Positions 7,676 through 16,436 of a stretch of DNA of 64,000 nt are shown piece after piece. Position numbers and translations under genes: made by a program. The first letter of the stretch is position 1. Every line of letters begins with the position of its first letter. This DNA is from Candidatus Limivivens intestinipullorum (lineage in GTDB: Bacteria; Bacillota; Clostridia; Lachnospirales; Lachnospiraceae), in contig DVIQ01000110.1 of the NCBI GenBank assembly GCA_018711185.1, forward strand, positions 1-64,000. Direction: 5' to 3'. The notes under the pieces are model-generated. The model ran no database searches. It was given only the letters and a program-made list of their open reading frames with translations, and was not told the origin of the DNA.

Positions 7676-10600
7676 TCAGCCTACGAAGATTTCCTCAACA
7701 CCCATGTCCATTCCGTCCAGGCTGTCTATATTCTCGTAGTCTTCCTCTAAATATTCTGTATCCGTCTCGTCCAAGCTCTCTGTATCGTCCCAGGTCTCCG
7801 TATCCGTCCAGCTCTCCGTATCGCTGCCGGTATCGTCTTCAGAGGCAATGGGCGCGCCCTCATAAACATTCTTTCCGTAAGGAAACGCAATACTGTCCGT
7901 AAGGCTCAATCCCTGAAGAACTTCCACATAGGTGGAGTAAACGGTTTCTCCGGTACGGACATACTGTTTCTCCAAGGTATTGTCGCTTCCAGCCTTATAG
8001 ACATAACTCTGGCCATTCTCTGACCGGATATAGCGCTTGTCTATATAAATGCTGTCGCTGGTATCTTCCGTGGCCCCGTCAATGTTCATTTCAGCCTGTT
8101 CGTATACCATGAGCCCATCCGCCTGATCAATATATGCCGTAAAGGAATAATAGGAGGCATTGGGATTTCCGCTGCCGTCATAATAGTAATCGGAACTGGT
8201 TGGGTAATCCGAGATCTCCGTAATCTCCGCTTCGAAATACGTGCCGGATTCCAGCGCGGTTCCCTGCAGGGTGGAACCGGTAGATACCTTGGATAAATCC
8301 ATCTCGCTGATGGTTCCCGTTACATAAAGCCCCGCGTCGCTGGTAACAGTAATAAACGCTTCTCCGTCCACTTCGCCAACCGCCGGATCTCCCACGGATT
8401 TCACGACGCCGTTTAAAGTGGCTTTGACCTGCGCCGCGTCCATATTGCGCTCCGCTTTTTCCAGATTCAGATTCGCAGTCCGGATATCAAGCTGGATCTC
8501 ACGGATGCTTTCTTCCTTTTCCGCAATGGCGTCTTTGAGTTCGGAGACAGTGTAGACATCCTCGCCCCAGTCATCTCCCCAATCGTCTCCCCAGTCTCCC
8601 CAATCGCCCCAGTCATCCCAGTTGGTTTCGGATTCGGATTCTGTCTCCGTGGTCGGCTGCTCGATTTCTTCGTCAACTCTGGTCAGACCCTCGCTGTTGA
8701 AAATCCAGCTTGTAGAAGGATCGTAGGATGTATCATTTTTTCTGGTACCGTTAATTTGAATTCCTTTCACGAATCCGCTGTTGATGTCATCGCCTTCCCG
8801 GATTTCCAGAATGACGTAACTGCCGGTTCCGTCCTTTCGGAAGCCGCCCCCGTCCTTCGTGGTGCCATCACTGGTAAAGCCCAGTACCGTATTCATGAAG
8901 GATGCGCGGATCAGTACTCCGTCCATACAAAAGAATACATAAGGATTTTCTTTGGTTCCATCGCCTTTATAAGGTCTTGAATTATACGTCAGCACACTGT
9001 GCGGACGTATCTTTCCGAGGGGCGAGGTTTCCGATTCCGTCTCGGAATCGGTCTCTGTCTCAGTTTCCGTCACCGGTTCCGTCTCTAGTCCGGTATCCGT
9101 TTCAGTGGCCGGTTCTGTCTCGGTTCCAGGATTTGTCTCTCCTGCCGGTGTTTCTGTCTCCGTTCCAGGATTTGTCTCTCCTGCCGGCGTTTCTGTCTCC
9201 GTTCCTGGATTGCTTTCGCTTACTGGTTCCGTCTCAGCTCCGGATGTACTTTCGCTTACCGGTTCCGTCTCGCTTCCGGATGTACTCTCGCTTATCGGCT
9301 CTGTCTCGCTGCCCGCATTGGTTTCGCTTGGCGCTTCCGTTCCGCTTTCCGTGCTTGTTTCGCTTGACACTTCCGTCCCGCTTTCTGTGCCCGGTTCGCT
9401 TGACGCTTCCGTTCCGCTTTCCGTGCCTGTTTCGCTTGACGCTTCCGTCCCGCTTTCCGTGCCCGGTTCGCTTGACGCTTCCGTCCCGCTTTCCGTGCCT
9501 GTTTCGCTTGGCACTTCCGTCCCGCTTTCTGTGCCCGGTTCGCTTGACGCTTCCGTTCCGCTTTCCGTGCCTGTTTCGCTTGGCACTTCCGTTCCGCTGC
9601 CTGTATCAGTTTCACTGATCGGATCCGTTTCACTGCCCGTATCAGACCCGCCGCTGCTCTCGCCTGTGCTATCTGAATCAGACCCGCTGTCTTGGGTTCC
9701 TTCTTCTACAAATTCCAGTGTTGTACTTGGATCCGCATAGAAGATCAGCTTCTGATCGGCAGGAAACGGCGTTTCGTTGTTCTCTGTCCCGTTGATCTGG
9801 ATTTTATGCTGTGTTCCGCTGTTCACATCGTCATTTACATGAATTTCAAGAATAATATAGCTTCCGCTGCCGTCTCCCCGAAATCCTCCATTCTCCTTGG
9901 TGCTTCCGTCGGGAGTAAATCCTTTAACTTTGTTCATAAAAGAAGGATTTATAATGGTTTCGTCTTTGCAAAGAAAAACATAGGGTTTTTCCCGCGTCCC
10001 CTCGCCCGTATATGGCTCGGACTTTTCGTTCAGCTCATCCAGCGCCACTACATTCTCATACCGAACGGTTTCGCTTTCTTTCGAGCTATTGCTATTTTTA
10101 TTTCCTCCAAGGTCGCTCGCGTCTACTTCCTCGATTTTCTCCGAGTTATCAGATGCCTGGCTGCCCTTTGCACTTTTCTTCGCCGCCTCACTCTCTGCCG
10201 CTGCCTTCGCCGCTGCTTCGCTCTCCGCTGCCGCTTTCGCCGCTGCCTCACTCTCCGCTGCTGCCTTCGCCGCCGCTTCGCTCTCCGCTGCCGCTTTCGC
10301 CGCTGCCTCACTCTCCGCTGCCGCTTTCGCCGCCGCTTCGCTCTCAGCTGCCGCTTTCGCCGCTGCCTCGCTCTCCGCTGCCGCTTTCGCCGCTGCCTCA
10401 CTCTCTGCCGCTGCCTTCGCCGCCGCCTCACTCTCCGCTGCCGCTTTCGCCGCTGCCTCACTCTCTGCCGCTGCCTTCGCCGCCGCCTCACTCTCCGCCG
10501 CCGCTTTCGCTGCCGCATCCTCTGTGGTACCCTCCGCGGCTGCCATCAGGGAAACCTCATTATCCTGGAGCGCAGCCGTCTCAGCCACGCCGGCTACGAT

Positions 10601-11035
10601 TTCCGCTCCGCTGCTTCCGTCATCCACCGGATCCGCAATGGGCGTGATGTTATTAAGCCTCTCCAGCTCTTTTTGCTCGGACAAAAGCTGCAGCTCAAGG
10701 GTTTTGCAGTTAAGCTGGGCTGATTCCAGTTCAAGCTCAAGCATTGTCGTATCATAGGACATCAGGACATCACCTACGGAAACTCTGTCGCCCTCCTGGA
10801 CATTTATATTCGCAATTGTCTGGTCGCTGGAAAGGTAAACCTCCTGGGTGGCGTTTGCCGTAATCGTTCCGTAGCTGGGCATGGAATAATCCCAGCTTCC
10901 CGTATTCAGATAGGCAACGGGAGTCACCGTAACCGGCGACCCGTTTCCGGCAACGAGGCGATAAGCGCCGTAAACTCCGCCGCCTACCAGGGCCGTCACC
11001 AATAAACCGATCAAAACTACCGTACGTTTTTTCAC
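7676..11035 (-). CDS. Giant repeat-bearing HlyD/MacA-type membrane fusion protein
   Basis: A 1119-residue protein that begins and ends like a MacA/YknX adaptor: membrane anchor (about residues 5-28), lipoyl-type half (about 60-95, INVQEGDRVSVGDVLMSYD), first helix (about 98-128), then much later the second helix (about 832-865), the returning lipoyl half (ATLNGVVKSVGD) and beta-barrel domains. Between the helices lies roughly 700 residues of insert: about 11 copies of the ten-residue unit AAAKAAAESE (about 171-283), a domain of some 105 residues (about 342-445), a Thr/Glu/Ser/Gly-rich repeat region (about 459-660), a second copy of the domain (about 675-785), and a Trp/Asp/Gly-rich segment. 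The C-terminus is acidic. The gene overlaps the ATPase stop by four bases. Usual adaptors have 350-450 residues. Confidence 0.85.
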   Translation of the reverse strand: MKKRTVVLIGLLVTALVGGGVYGAYRLVAGNGSPVTVTPVAYLNTGSWDYSMPSYGTITANATQEVYLSSDQTIANINVQEGDRVSVGDVLMSYDTTMLELELESAQLNCKTLELQLLSEQKELERLNNITPIADPVDDGSSGAEIVAGVAETAALQDNEVSLMAAAEGTTEDAAAKAAAESEAAAKAAAESEAAAKAAAESEAAAKAAAESEAAAKAAAESEAAAKAAAESEAAAKAAAESEAAAKAAAESEAAAKAAAESEAAAKAAAESEAAAKAAAESEAAKKSAKGSQASDNSEKIEEVDASDLGGNKNSNSSKESETVRYENVVALDELNEKSEPYTGEGTREKPYVFLCKDETIINPSFMNKVKGFTPDGSTKENGGFRGDGSGSYIILEIHVNDDVNSGTQHKIQINGTENNETPFPADQKLIFYADPSTTLEFVEEGTQDSGSDSDSTGESSGGSDTGSETDPISETDTGSGTEVPSETGTESGTEASSEPGTESGTEVPSETGTESGTEASSEPGTESGTEASSETGTESGTEASSEPGTESGTEVSSETSTESGTEAPSETNAGSETEPISESTSGSETEPVSESTSGAETEPVSESNPGTETETPAGETNPGTETETPAGETNPGTETEPATETDTGLETEPVTETETETDSETESETSPLGKIRPHSVLTYNSRPYKGDGTKENPYVFFCMDGVLIRASFMNTVLGFTSDGTTKDGGGFRKDGTGSYVILEIREGDDINSGFVKGIQINGTRKNDTSYDPSTSWIFNSEGLTRVDEEIEQPTTETESESETNWDDWGDWGDWGDDWGDDWGEDVYTVSELKDAIAEKEESIREIQLDIRTANLNLEKAERNMDAAQVKATLNGVVKSVGDPAVGEVDGEAFITVTSDAGLYVTGTISEMDLSKVSTGSTLQGTALESGTYFEAEITEISDYPTSSDYYYDGSGNPNASYYSFTAYIDQADGLMVYEQAEMNIDGATEDTSDSIYIDKRYIRSENGQSYVYKAGSDNTLEKQYVRTGETVYSTYVEVLQGLSLTDSIAFPYGKNVYEGAPIASEDDTGSDTESWTDTETWDDTESLDETDTEYLEEDYENIDSLDGMDMGVEEIFVG
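9060..9660 (-). repeat. Degenerate Thr/Glu/Ser/Gly coding repeats
   Basis: Imperfect repeats of about 36 bases, encoding variants of GTESGTEASSEP and GTESGTEVPSET, then related ETNPGTETETPAG and STSGSETEPVSE units. The region is low-complexity, acidic and probably disordered, like cell-wall-spanning stalks of surface proteins. It separates the two copies of the unknown domain in the giant adaptor. Confidence 0.85.
10186..10523 (-). repeat. Tandem 30-bp coding repeat, about 11 copies
   Basis: Near-identical 30-base units encode AAAKAAAESE within the giant adaptor. Copies differ mainly at synonymous positions, for example GCC/GCT and GAG/GAA. The peptide has the composition of a long alpha-helix. 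Copy number is easily changed by replication slippage or recombination without frameshift, because the unit is a multiple of three. Confidence 0.9.
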
Positions 11036-11721
11036 TGGGACACCTCCTGTCTGCTGCGCTCCGAAATCTCACCGTCAAAAATATCCACAATCCGCCTCGC
11101 CGACTTCGCCACATTGCTGTCGTGGGTAATCATAATAACCGTAACTCCTTCGGCGTTCAGCTGCCCAAACAGCTCCAAAATCGCTTTGCTTGATTTGGAA
11201 TCCAAAGCTCCTGTGGGTTCATCCGCCAAAAGAATCTTTGGATTATTTACCATGGCCCGGGCAATGGCCACACGCTGCTTCTGGCCTCCGGAAAGCTGAT
11301 TAGGCTGAAAATGCAGCCTCTCCGCCAGGCCGACTCTTTCCAGCGCAGCCGCCGCGCGCTTCATTCGTTCTCTTTTGGGCACTCCCGCGTAAATCAATGG
11401 AAGCGCCACATTGTCAATCGCCGATTCCTTGGGAAGAAGCTGGAAATTCTGAAAGACAAAGCCCAGACTGTGCAGGCGCACATCCGCCATATGGGAATCC
11501 TTTACCTTCAGCATATCCCGGCCATCCAGCTTAAAACTCCCCTTTGTGGGCTTATCCAGACATCCGATAATATTCATCAGCGTAGACTTTCCGGAACCGG
11601 AGGGGCCCATGATAGCCAGATATTCTCCCTCCTCCACATGGAGGGTAACGTCCTTCAGCGCCGGAACCGTCATGCTGCCCTGCAGATAATCTTTATAAAT
11701 ATGATCAAGCTCCAGTAACAC
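11032..11721 (-). CDS. LolD/MacB-type ABC exporter ATPase
   Basis: A 229-residue nucleotide-binding protein with Walker A GPSGSGKST (39-47), signature LSGGQKQR (143-150), Walker B ILLADEP (163-169) followed by the TGALD that marks the LolD/MacB/FtsE subfamily, and H-loop H200 in MITHD. It should power the FtsX-type permease encoded downstream. The start codon directly abuts the stop of the first adaptor gene, and its own stop overlaps the second adaptor gene, so all four genes are translationally coupled. Confidence 0.95.
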   Translation of the reverse strand: MLLELDHIYKDYLQGSMTVPALKDVTLHVEEGEYLAIMGPSGSGKSTLMNIIGCLDKPTKGSFKLDGRDMLKVKDSHMADVRLHSLGFVFQNFQLLPKESAIDNVALPLIYAGVPKRERMKRAAAALERVGLAERLHFQPNQLSGGQKQRVAIARAMVNNPKILLADEPTGALDSKSSKAILELFGQLNAEGVTVIMITHDSNVAKSARRIVDIFDGEISERSRQEVSQ

Positions 11722-13224
11722 TTATTCAGCCTCCGTTTCTTCACTGACCGGTCCGATAGCCTCCGTATACTCCTGAATATCCAATTCATCAGCTATACCG
11801 CCCGGAGCGTCCACCTCGCTGGCATCCTCCCAGATCTCAGTATCGGTCTCTGTCTCATCATAATAAAGATCTCCTGTTTCACCCTCCCAGTAGCCTTCAT
11901 CCATCTCCGCGTCATCGAAAAAGGTGTCCGTTCCAGTCTCATCTTCATAGTATATGGCATCTGTCTCGCTGTCCCAGGTGAAATCGCTGCTTTCCTCGTC
12001 CAGATAACTGTCTTCCACATTCGCGTCAAAATAATTGCTGGTCTGGTCTACGTTCAGCTCCACAGCATCTCCCTCTGAAATGCTGTCATTGGGAAACGCG
12101 ATATAGTCGTCCGCGCTCAGTCCGCTTAAAATCTCGTACTTTTCCTGGTCCTCATCATACTCGCCAAGGGTAACCGTTCTTTTTTCGATCTGGTTTCTGC
12201 TGTTTGCGGCCCATACATACGGATCCCCGTCATCCTGAACAATATAATATTCGTTCAGCCACATGCCATCCCGGCCATCCGCCTGACCATAATCCATCTC
12301 TATGTATACATGCTGTCCCATCATCAGTCCGTCGATGCTGTCCAGTTCCACATAGAAGGGGTAATTGCTGGACTGGGTCATGCTGTCGCTGCTGCTCATA
12401 GAATAACTATTCGTTTCTTCGATGGGATTATCATAATCGATCTGTGACAGAGTTCCTTTCCAGTACTCGTTTTCATTCGCCCTGGAATACACGATCACCG
12501 GAGATCCCTCCACCAGGCTGTCGCGGTTCTGCTCATTGATCGTGCCCCGAATCCGGTAATCCCCCACAGCAATGATCGTCATGTAGGCGTTGGACTCATC
12601 CCCGTAGGAATAGGAAGCGCTGTCAGAGTCGTTAATTGACTGCACAAGTCCATCGATTTCGCTTGTAACCGTAGAATTCGCAATCGTCTCTTCCAGATTC
12701 GCGTTTGTTACCTGCTGTTTCTGGAGATCGTACTGAGCGCGTCGAAGCTGATTCTGGATCGTCTGGATCTGTGTCTCAATGTCCAGCTGATCCGCCGCTG
12801 CCGCCTTGGCCTTATCCGCCTGCAGCGTCTCAATCTGAGACTGGTATCCGGCAATATCCCCGTTCAGGCGGTCGATCTCGATCTCACCCTCGATGAGGCT
12901 GTCTTCCGCTTCCGTGGTATCATAGGTAAAAAGCTGATCTCCAGCTTTTACGGTATCGCCTACCTTTACATAAACCTCCGCAATGGTCCGGTCCGAAGAA
13001 TTTTCCACATTCCAGGTTTCCTGGGGCTCCACAACCCCCGCGAACTTCTGGATCACTCCGGTGCTGCCAAGTCCTGTCAGCGCGGAAACAGAATCAACGA
13101 ATACAGTATTCGTTTCTGCGTTCCCTGTATCCTGATTTCTGACCGACCAAACAATAAAGCCCACCGCCCCTATCAGTAAAAGGACGACGAGCACAATCAG
13201 AAAGCCCTTTTTACGTCTTTTCAT
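11722..13224 (-). CDS. HlyD/MacA-type membrane fusion protein with acidic tail
   Basis: A 500-residue adaptor with an N-terminal membrane anchor (about residues 7-28), a lipoyl-type half (EVYVKVGDTVKAGDQLFTYD, about 83-102), a coiled-coil hairpin (about 105-185) and then the second lipoyl half and beta-barrel (EIDGLVQSIND onward). Residues after about 405 form an acidic Asp/Glu/Thr/Tyr-rich tail with no recognisable domain. It is the first gene of the exporter operon and a distant paralogue of the giant adaptor two genes down; here the coiled coil is of ordinary size. Having two adaptors for one ATPase and permease suggests a mixed assembly or alternative partners. Confidence 0.9.
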   Translation of the reverse strand: MKRRKKGFLIVLVVLLLIGAVGFIVWSVRNQDTGNAETNTVFVDSVSALTGLGSTGVIQKFAGVVEPQETWNVENSSDRTIAEVYVKVGDTVKAGDQLFTYDTTEAEDSLIEGEIEIDRLNGDIAGYQSQIETLQADKAKAAAADQLDIETQIQTIQNQLRRAQYDLQKQQVTNANLEETIANSTVTSEIDGLVQSINDSDSASYSYGDESNAYMTIIAVGDYRIRGTINEQNRDSLVEGSPVIVYSRANENEYWKGTLSQIDYDNPIEETNSYSMSSSDSMTQSSNYPFYVELDSIDGLMMGQHVYIEMDYGQADGRDGMWLNEYYIVQDDGDPYVWAANSRNQIEKRTVTLGEYDEDQEKYEILSGLSADDYIAFPNDSISEGDAVELNVDQTSNYFDANVEDSYLDEESSDFTWDSETDAIYYEDETGTDTFFDDAEMDEGYWEGETGDLYYDETETDTEIWEDASEVDAPGGIADELDIQEYTEAIGPVSEETEAE

Positions 13225-13401
13225 ACTGCTCCTCCGATTTACTCATCATACTTGTGTGCCATCCAGGCCGCTTATACGGCTCTTCAAAGCGAAAAGCCAG
13301 CCTCTTCGCGCATCGCCGCTATACTCCCCTGCGGCTGCTTTCCGGCAGGACTGCCGGAAGCCCTGCTGCGCAGATGCTTAGACGCTGACTTGTCTGGGCT
13401 A

Positions 13402-13430
13402 ATTATAGCACGCATGTAGATTTCTTGCCT
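13402..13430 (-). promoter_or_regulatory. Likely promoter of the two-adaptor exporter operon
   Basis: Minus-strand extended -10 TGCTATAAT (TATAAT at 13402-13407) with only a weak -35 (AGGCAA, 17-base spacer). It leaves a leader of about 170 bases before the first adaptor gene. Confidence 0.5.
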
Positions 13431-13534
13431 ACTTAATTTTACCTTAATATTGTGAAATTATGTTCACAAGTATTACGGCTCTGCGTAAGCGGTTCCAGTT
13501 TTCAATGAATCCGCGTTCTGATTTTATCCCGCAG

Positions 13535-13562
13535 AAAAGGGACGTTTTGAAACGTCCCTTTA
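13535..13562 (-). terminator. Intrinsic terminator of glyA
   Basis: AAAGGGACGTT-ttg-AACGTCCCTTT hairpin followed on the minus strand by TTTTC, about 20 bases after the glyA stop. Confidence 0.8.
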
Positions 13563-13581
13563 TTATTCCGCCTTTTTGTTG

Positions 13582-14817
13582 TCAGATGAGAGGATATTTG
13601 TCTGTGAGCTCTTTCACCATTGCCACCGCCTTCTCGCGATTTCCCTCGTCCTTGAGCATCATAGCGATGATCTCGGCAATCCGGTCCATATCCGTCTCGT
13701 TCATGCCTCTGGATGTCACTGCCGGCGTTCCAAGGCGAACTCCGCTGGTAACGAACGCGGACTTGGGATCGTTCGGAATCGTGTTTTTATTACAGGTGAT
13801 GTTTACGCTGTCCAGCAGCTTCTCAACCTCTTTTCCTGACTTGTCCACGCTGGTCAGATCCACCAGCATCAGGTGGTTGTCCGTGCCGCCGGATACGATG
13901 CGAATGCCTCTGTCCATAAGACCTTTGCAGAGAGCCTTGGCGTTTTTCACCACATTCTCCTGATAAACGCGGAAATCCTCGCTGAGAGCTTCTTTAAAGC
14001 AGACTGCCTTCGCCGCGATCACATGCATCAGCGGGCCGCCCTGGATTCCCGGGAAAACGGCTTTGTTGAAATTATACTTGGCTGCCGTCTCCTCACTGGA
14101 GAGAATCATGCCTCCTCTGGGACCTCTGAGGGTTTTGTGGGTCGTAGTGGTGGTCACATCCGCATAGGGAATGGGGCTTGGATGCAGTCCCGCGGCCACA
14201 AGACCCGCGATATGGGCCATATCTACCATCAAAAGGGAACCTGCCTCATCGGCAATCTCCCGGAACTTTTTGAAATCAATGATCCTGGCGTAGGCACTGG
14301 CTCCCGCCACGATCAGTTTCGGACGGCACTCCAGGGCAATTCTGCGCACCTCCGCATAGTCGATGACGCCGTCGTCATTCACGCCGTAAGGTACGATGTT
14401 GAAATAAGCTCCCGAAAAATTCGCGGGGCTTCCATGTGTCAGGTGTCCCCCATGTGCAAGATTCATCCCCATTACCGTATCGCCCGGCTTCAGCATAGCA
14501 AAGAAAACGGCCATGTTTGCCTGGGCTCCGGAGTGGGGCTGTACATTCGCGTAGGTGCAGTGAAACAGCTCTTTCGCCCGTTCCTTGGCCAGCTCCTCTA
14601 CAATATCCACGCATTCGCAGCCGCCATAATAACGCTTTCCGGGATACCCTTCCGCGTATTTGTTCGTCAAGGGACTTCCCATGGCCGCCATAACGGCTTT
14701 GCTGACCCAGTTCTCAGAGGCGATCAGCTCAATATGGCTGTTCTGCCGCTCCTGCTCCTTCTGAATGGCCTCCGCCACTTCTTTATCAACCGAAAACACT
14801 TCGTCCAGTGAATACAT
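13582..14817 (-). CDS. glyA: Serine hydroxymethyltransferase
   Basis: PLP-dependent cytosolic enzyme that interconverts serine plus tetrahydrofolate with glycine plus 5,10-methylene-tetrahydrofolate, the main one-carbon source of the cell. The 411-residue length is typical. The PLP lysine is K228 in [16 protein letters not shown], and the conserved SASENxxS-type start ([12 protein letters not shown], about 31-42) and the YGGCECVD segment are present. A monocistronic gene with its own promoter and terminator. ATG is preceded by AGGAGGAAAGACAA. Confidence 0.97.
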   Translation of the reverse strand: MYSLDEVFSVDKEVAEAIQKEQERQNSHIELIASENWVSKAVMAAMGSPLTNKYAEGYPGKRYYGGCECVDIVEELAKERAKELFHCTYANVQPHSGAQANMAVFFAMLKPGDTVMGMNLAHGGHLTHGSPANFSGAYFNIVPYGVNDDGVIDYAEVRRIALECRPKLIVAGASAYARIIDFKKFREIADEAGSLLMVDMAHIAGLVAAGLHPSPIPYADVTTTTTHKTLRGPRGGMILSSEETAAKYNFNKAVFPGIQGGPLMHVIAAKAVCFKEALSEDFRVYQENVVKNAKALCKGLMDRGIRIVSGGTDNHLMLVDLTSVDKSGKEVEKLLDSVNITCNKNTIPNDPKSAFVTSGVRLGTPAVTSRGMNETDMDRIAEIIAMMLKDEGNREKAVAMVKELTDKYPLI

Positions 14818-14847
14818 TTGTCTTTCCTCCTAACACATAGTAAGGCT

Positions 14848-14876
14848 AATATAATAGAAAACGCCTTTGTTGTCAA
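14848..14876 (-). promoter_or_regulatory. Promoter of glyA
   Basis: Minus-strand TTGACA (14871-14876), 17-base spacer, TATATT (14848-14853), about 30 bases before the glyA start. Confidence 0.8.
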
Positions 14877-14923
14877 GCAGAAATTCACGCAGCGGCGGCC
14901 TGGAAAACTGTAACGCTCGCATT

Positions 14924-14987
14924 ACTATTCACGTCAGCCGCAAACACCCGCTGTTTGCGGCGTAAGAAGATAATTCAGGCGTGAGCA
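14924..14987 (+). repeat. Dispersed intergenic repeat, copy 1
   Basis: Carries a perfect 9-bp hairpin GCCGCAAAC-acccgct-GTTTGCGGC (14937-14961) followed by CGTAAGAAGATAATTCAGGC. Closely matching copies occur at 25212-25279 (minus) and, shortened, at 60391-60429 (plus). Confidence 0.8.
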
Positions 14988-15161
14988 CAACAAAAAATCA
15001 GTTACCGTTTGACAAGACACGCTTTTTCATATACACTGAATAAAGTTTGTTGCAGTTCAGCCTCGCCAAACTGTAGCTGAAAAATTGTTACGGTCTGCGC
15101 GAACCTGGGCTGAACTATTACGAAAAATTTCATTGCAAAGCCAATTAAAAAGGAGAAGCTT

Positions 15162-16280
15162 ATGAAACCAACCCTGTTGCCTCGCCTGTGTCTTTTGTTT
15201 CTGGCGGCGGCCCTTTTTCTCACCGGCTGCGGAAAAAGCAAGGCAGAGCAGGCTGTGATCGAGGAGCTCGATCTGATAAAGGAACTGGATGAAGAAACCA
15301 TTACTTCTTTTGTCTCTTATGAGGACATGGTACACAGCGGCACTTCCGTCTCAGAAATCGGGCCGGAGACCACGGAAGCCGTGCAGCTTTTTTTCAAAAA
15401 TTTCGATTATAAAATTCTTTCCTGCGAGATAGAAAACGATATCGCGGAAGTGACGGTCCGCATCACAAATCTGGACATGCAGTCTCTTGCCAAAGACCTG
15501 TGCCTGGAGCTCACTCGCCGAAGCGCGAATCCACTGGAAGAAACGTCGGATCTGTCCATGAACGATTATTTTTCCCTTCTTGGGAAGGTAATCAAGGAAA
15601 ACAGCTATAAGATCCTGTCAACAGACGCGGTATTCGAAACCGCCAAACTTCCGGACGGTTCCTGGACCATCCAGAATACGGATTCCCTGGAAGACAGTCT
15701 TGTAAGCGGCTTTCTCACCTACCTCCATGACCCCTATCTGCTTACACCTGAGGAGGTTTTAACCGCCACATTTGACTATTTTCTGGATTTCACTCCGGAA
15801 AATTGGATTACCTACCTTGATATGAACGATATTTTTTCCACCGGAAGCTCCATCAGCGACGAGATCGATCTGGAACTGGCAAATCAGATCGCCGGTTTTT
15901 TTCAGTATGAAATCGAAGGTTCTTCTGTACAAGGAGACAGTGCCCAGGTGACCGTATCCATTACCAGCCTGGATCTGTCCTCCGTACTGGAAAGCTATCG
16001 TAAAAAACTTTTGGAATATGCATCCACCACCGAGGCTGTCCGGGCTACGGACTCAGAGCTGGCGGAAAAGACGGCCCAGATCCTCTACACCTGTCTTCAA
16101 GAGAACGACGCCTCTGCCTCCCACAGCCTGACGCTCTCCTTTGACAACAACGGCTCCTCCTGGGAAATGTCCCTGGATTCCGCCTTTACAAACGCCATCC
16201 TCGGAGACCTAGTCGGCGCCGTAGAGGTTTTTTCCGGCGAAAACGAAACGGAGACAGATACCGATCTTACGGAAACCTGA
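15162..16280 (+). CDS. Lipoprotein with two tandem copies of an unknown domain
   Basis: A 372-residue secreted lipoprotein: signal peptide residues 1-22 and lipobox LTGC with the lipidated Cys at 23. The mature part consists of two related halves of about 150-170 residues. Compare TSFVSYEDM...GTSVSEIG...AEVTVRITNLDM in the first with ITYLDM...GSSISDEI...AQVTVSITSLDL in the second. Each has the alpha+beta pattern of small NTF2-like lipoprotein domains (DUF5105/DUF4878 type), which is an inference. The tail is Glu/Thr-rich. GGAGAAGC precedes the ATG. It stands alone on the plus strand between two minus-strand units and shares a bidirectional terminator with aspS. Function unknown. Confidence 0.85.
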   Translation: MKPTLLPRLCLLFLAAALFLTGCGKSKAEQAVIEELDLIKELDEETITSFVSYEDMVHSGTSVSEIGPETTEAVQLFFKNFDYKILSCEIENDIAEVTVRITNLDMQSLAKDLCLELTRRSANPLEETSDLSMNDYFSLLGKVIKENSYKILSTDAVFETAKLPDGSWTIQNTDSLEDSLVSGFLTYLHDPYLLTPEEVLTATFDYFLDFTPENWITYLDMNDIFSTGSSISDEIDLELANQIAGFFQYEIEGSSVQGDSAQVTVSITSLDLSSVLESYRKKLLEYASTTEAVRATDSELAEKTAQILYTCLQENDASASHSLTLSFDNNGSSWEMSLDSAFTNAILGDLVGAVEVFSGENETETDTDLTET

Positions 16281-16333
16281 GCCAAAATGCCTGCTCGCGC
16301 AAGCACGGCAGACGCCTGTCGGTTTTATGCCGC

Positions 16334-16396
16334 AAAAAGAGCTGCCGCTCCATAGATGATACGCAGTCATCTGTGAAGCGGCAGCTCTTTTTCTTT
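16334..16396. terminator. Bidirectional terminator between lipoprotein gene and aspS
   Basis: AAAAAGAGCTGCCGCT pairs with AGCGGCAGCTCTTTTT around a 30-base loop, with A and T runs on both flanks. It serves the lipoprotein gene on the plus strand and the aspS operon on the minus strand. Confidence 0.85.
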
Positions 16397-16436
16397 TACG
16401 GTCTGCGCACAAGCCGCGCAGACCCAACCCAAACCG

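Larger units (their letters stand above)
13225..13581. other. Gap before exporter operon, no gene
   Basis: Contains the exporter promoter, the glyA terminator and GC-rich inverted repeats such as TTCCGGCAGGACTGCCGGAA near 13339. No coding frame is supported. Confidence 0.6.
14818..15161. other. Gap with two dispersed repeat elements
   Basis: Holds the glyA promoter, a copy of the CAGCCGCAAACACC element (14924-14987) and, near 15050-15125, sequences of the GTTACGG/TGAAC family (GTTACGGTCTGCGCG, GGGCTGAACTATTACG). No gene supported. Confidence 0.6.

Noticed and set aside
10186-10523. Regular 30-bp repeats that look like a CRISPR array
   Set aside because: Units are directly contiguous with no spacers, stay in frame and encode AAAKAAAESE inside an intact reading frame.
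9105-10757. Long plus-strand open frames rich in Ser/Val/Pro and Ala/Ser/Phe
   Set aside because: They are antisense reflections of the repeats in the adaptor gene; no ribosome-binding site, and the minus-strand gene has recognisable domains and operon context.
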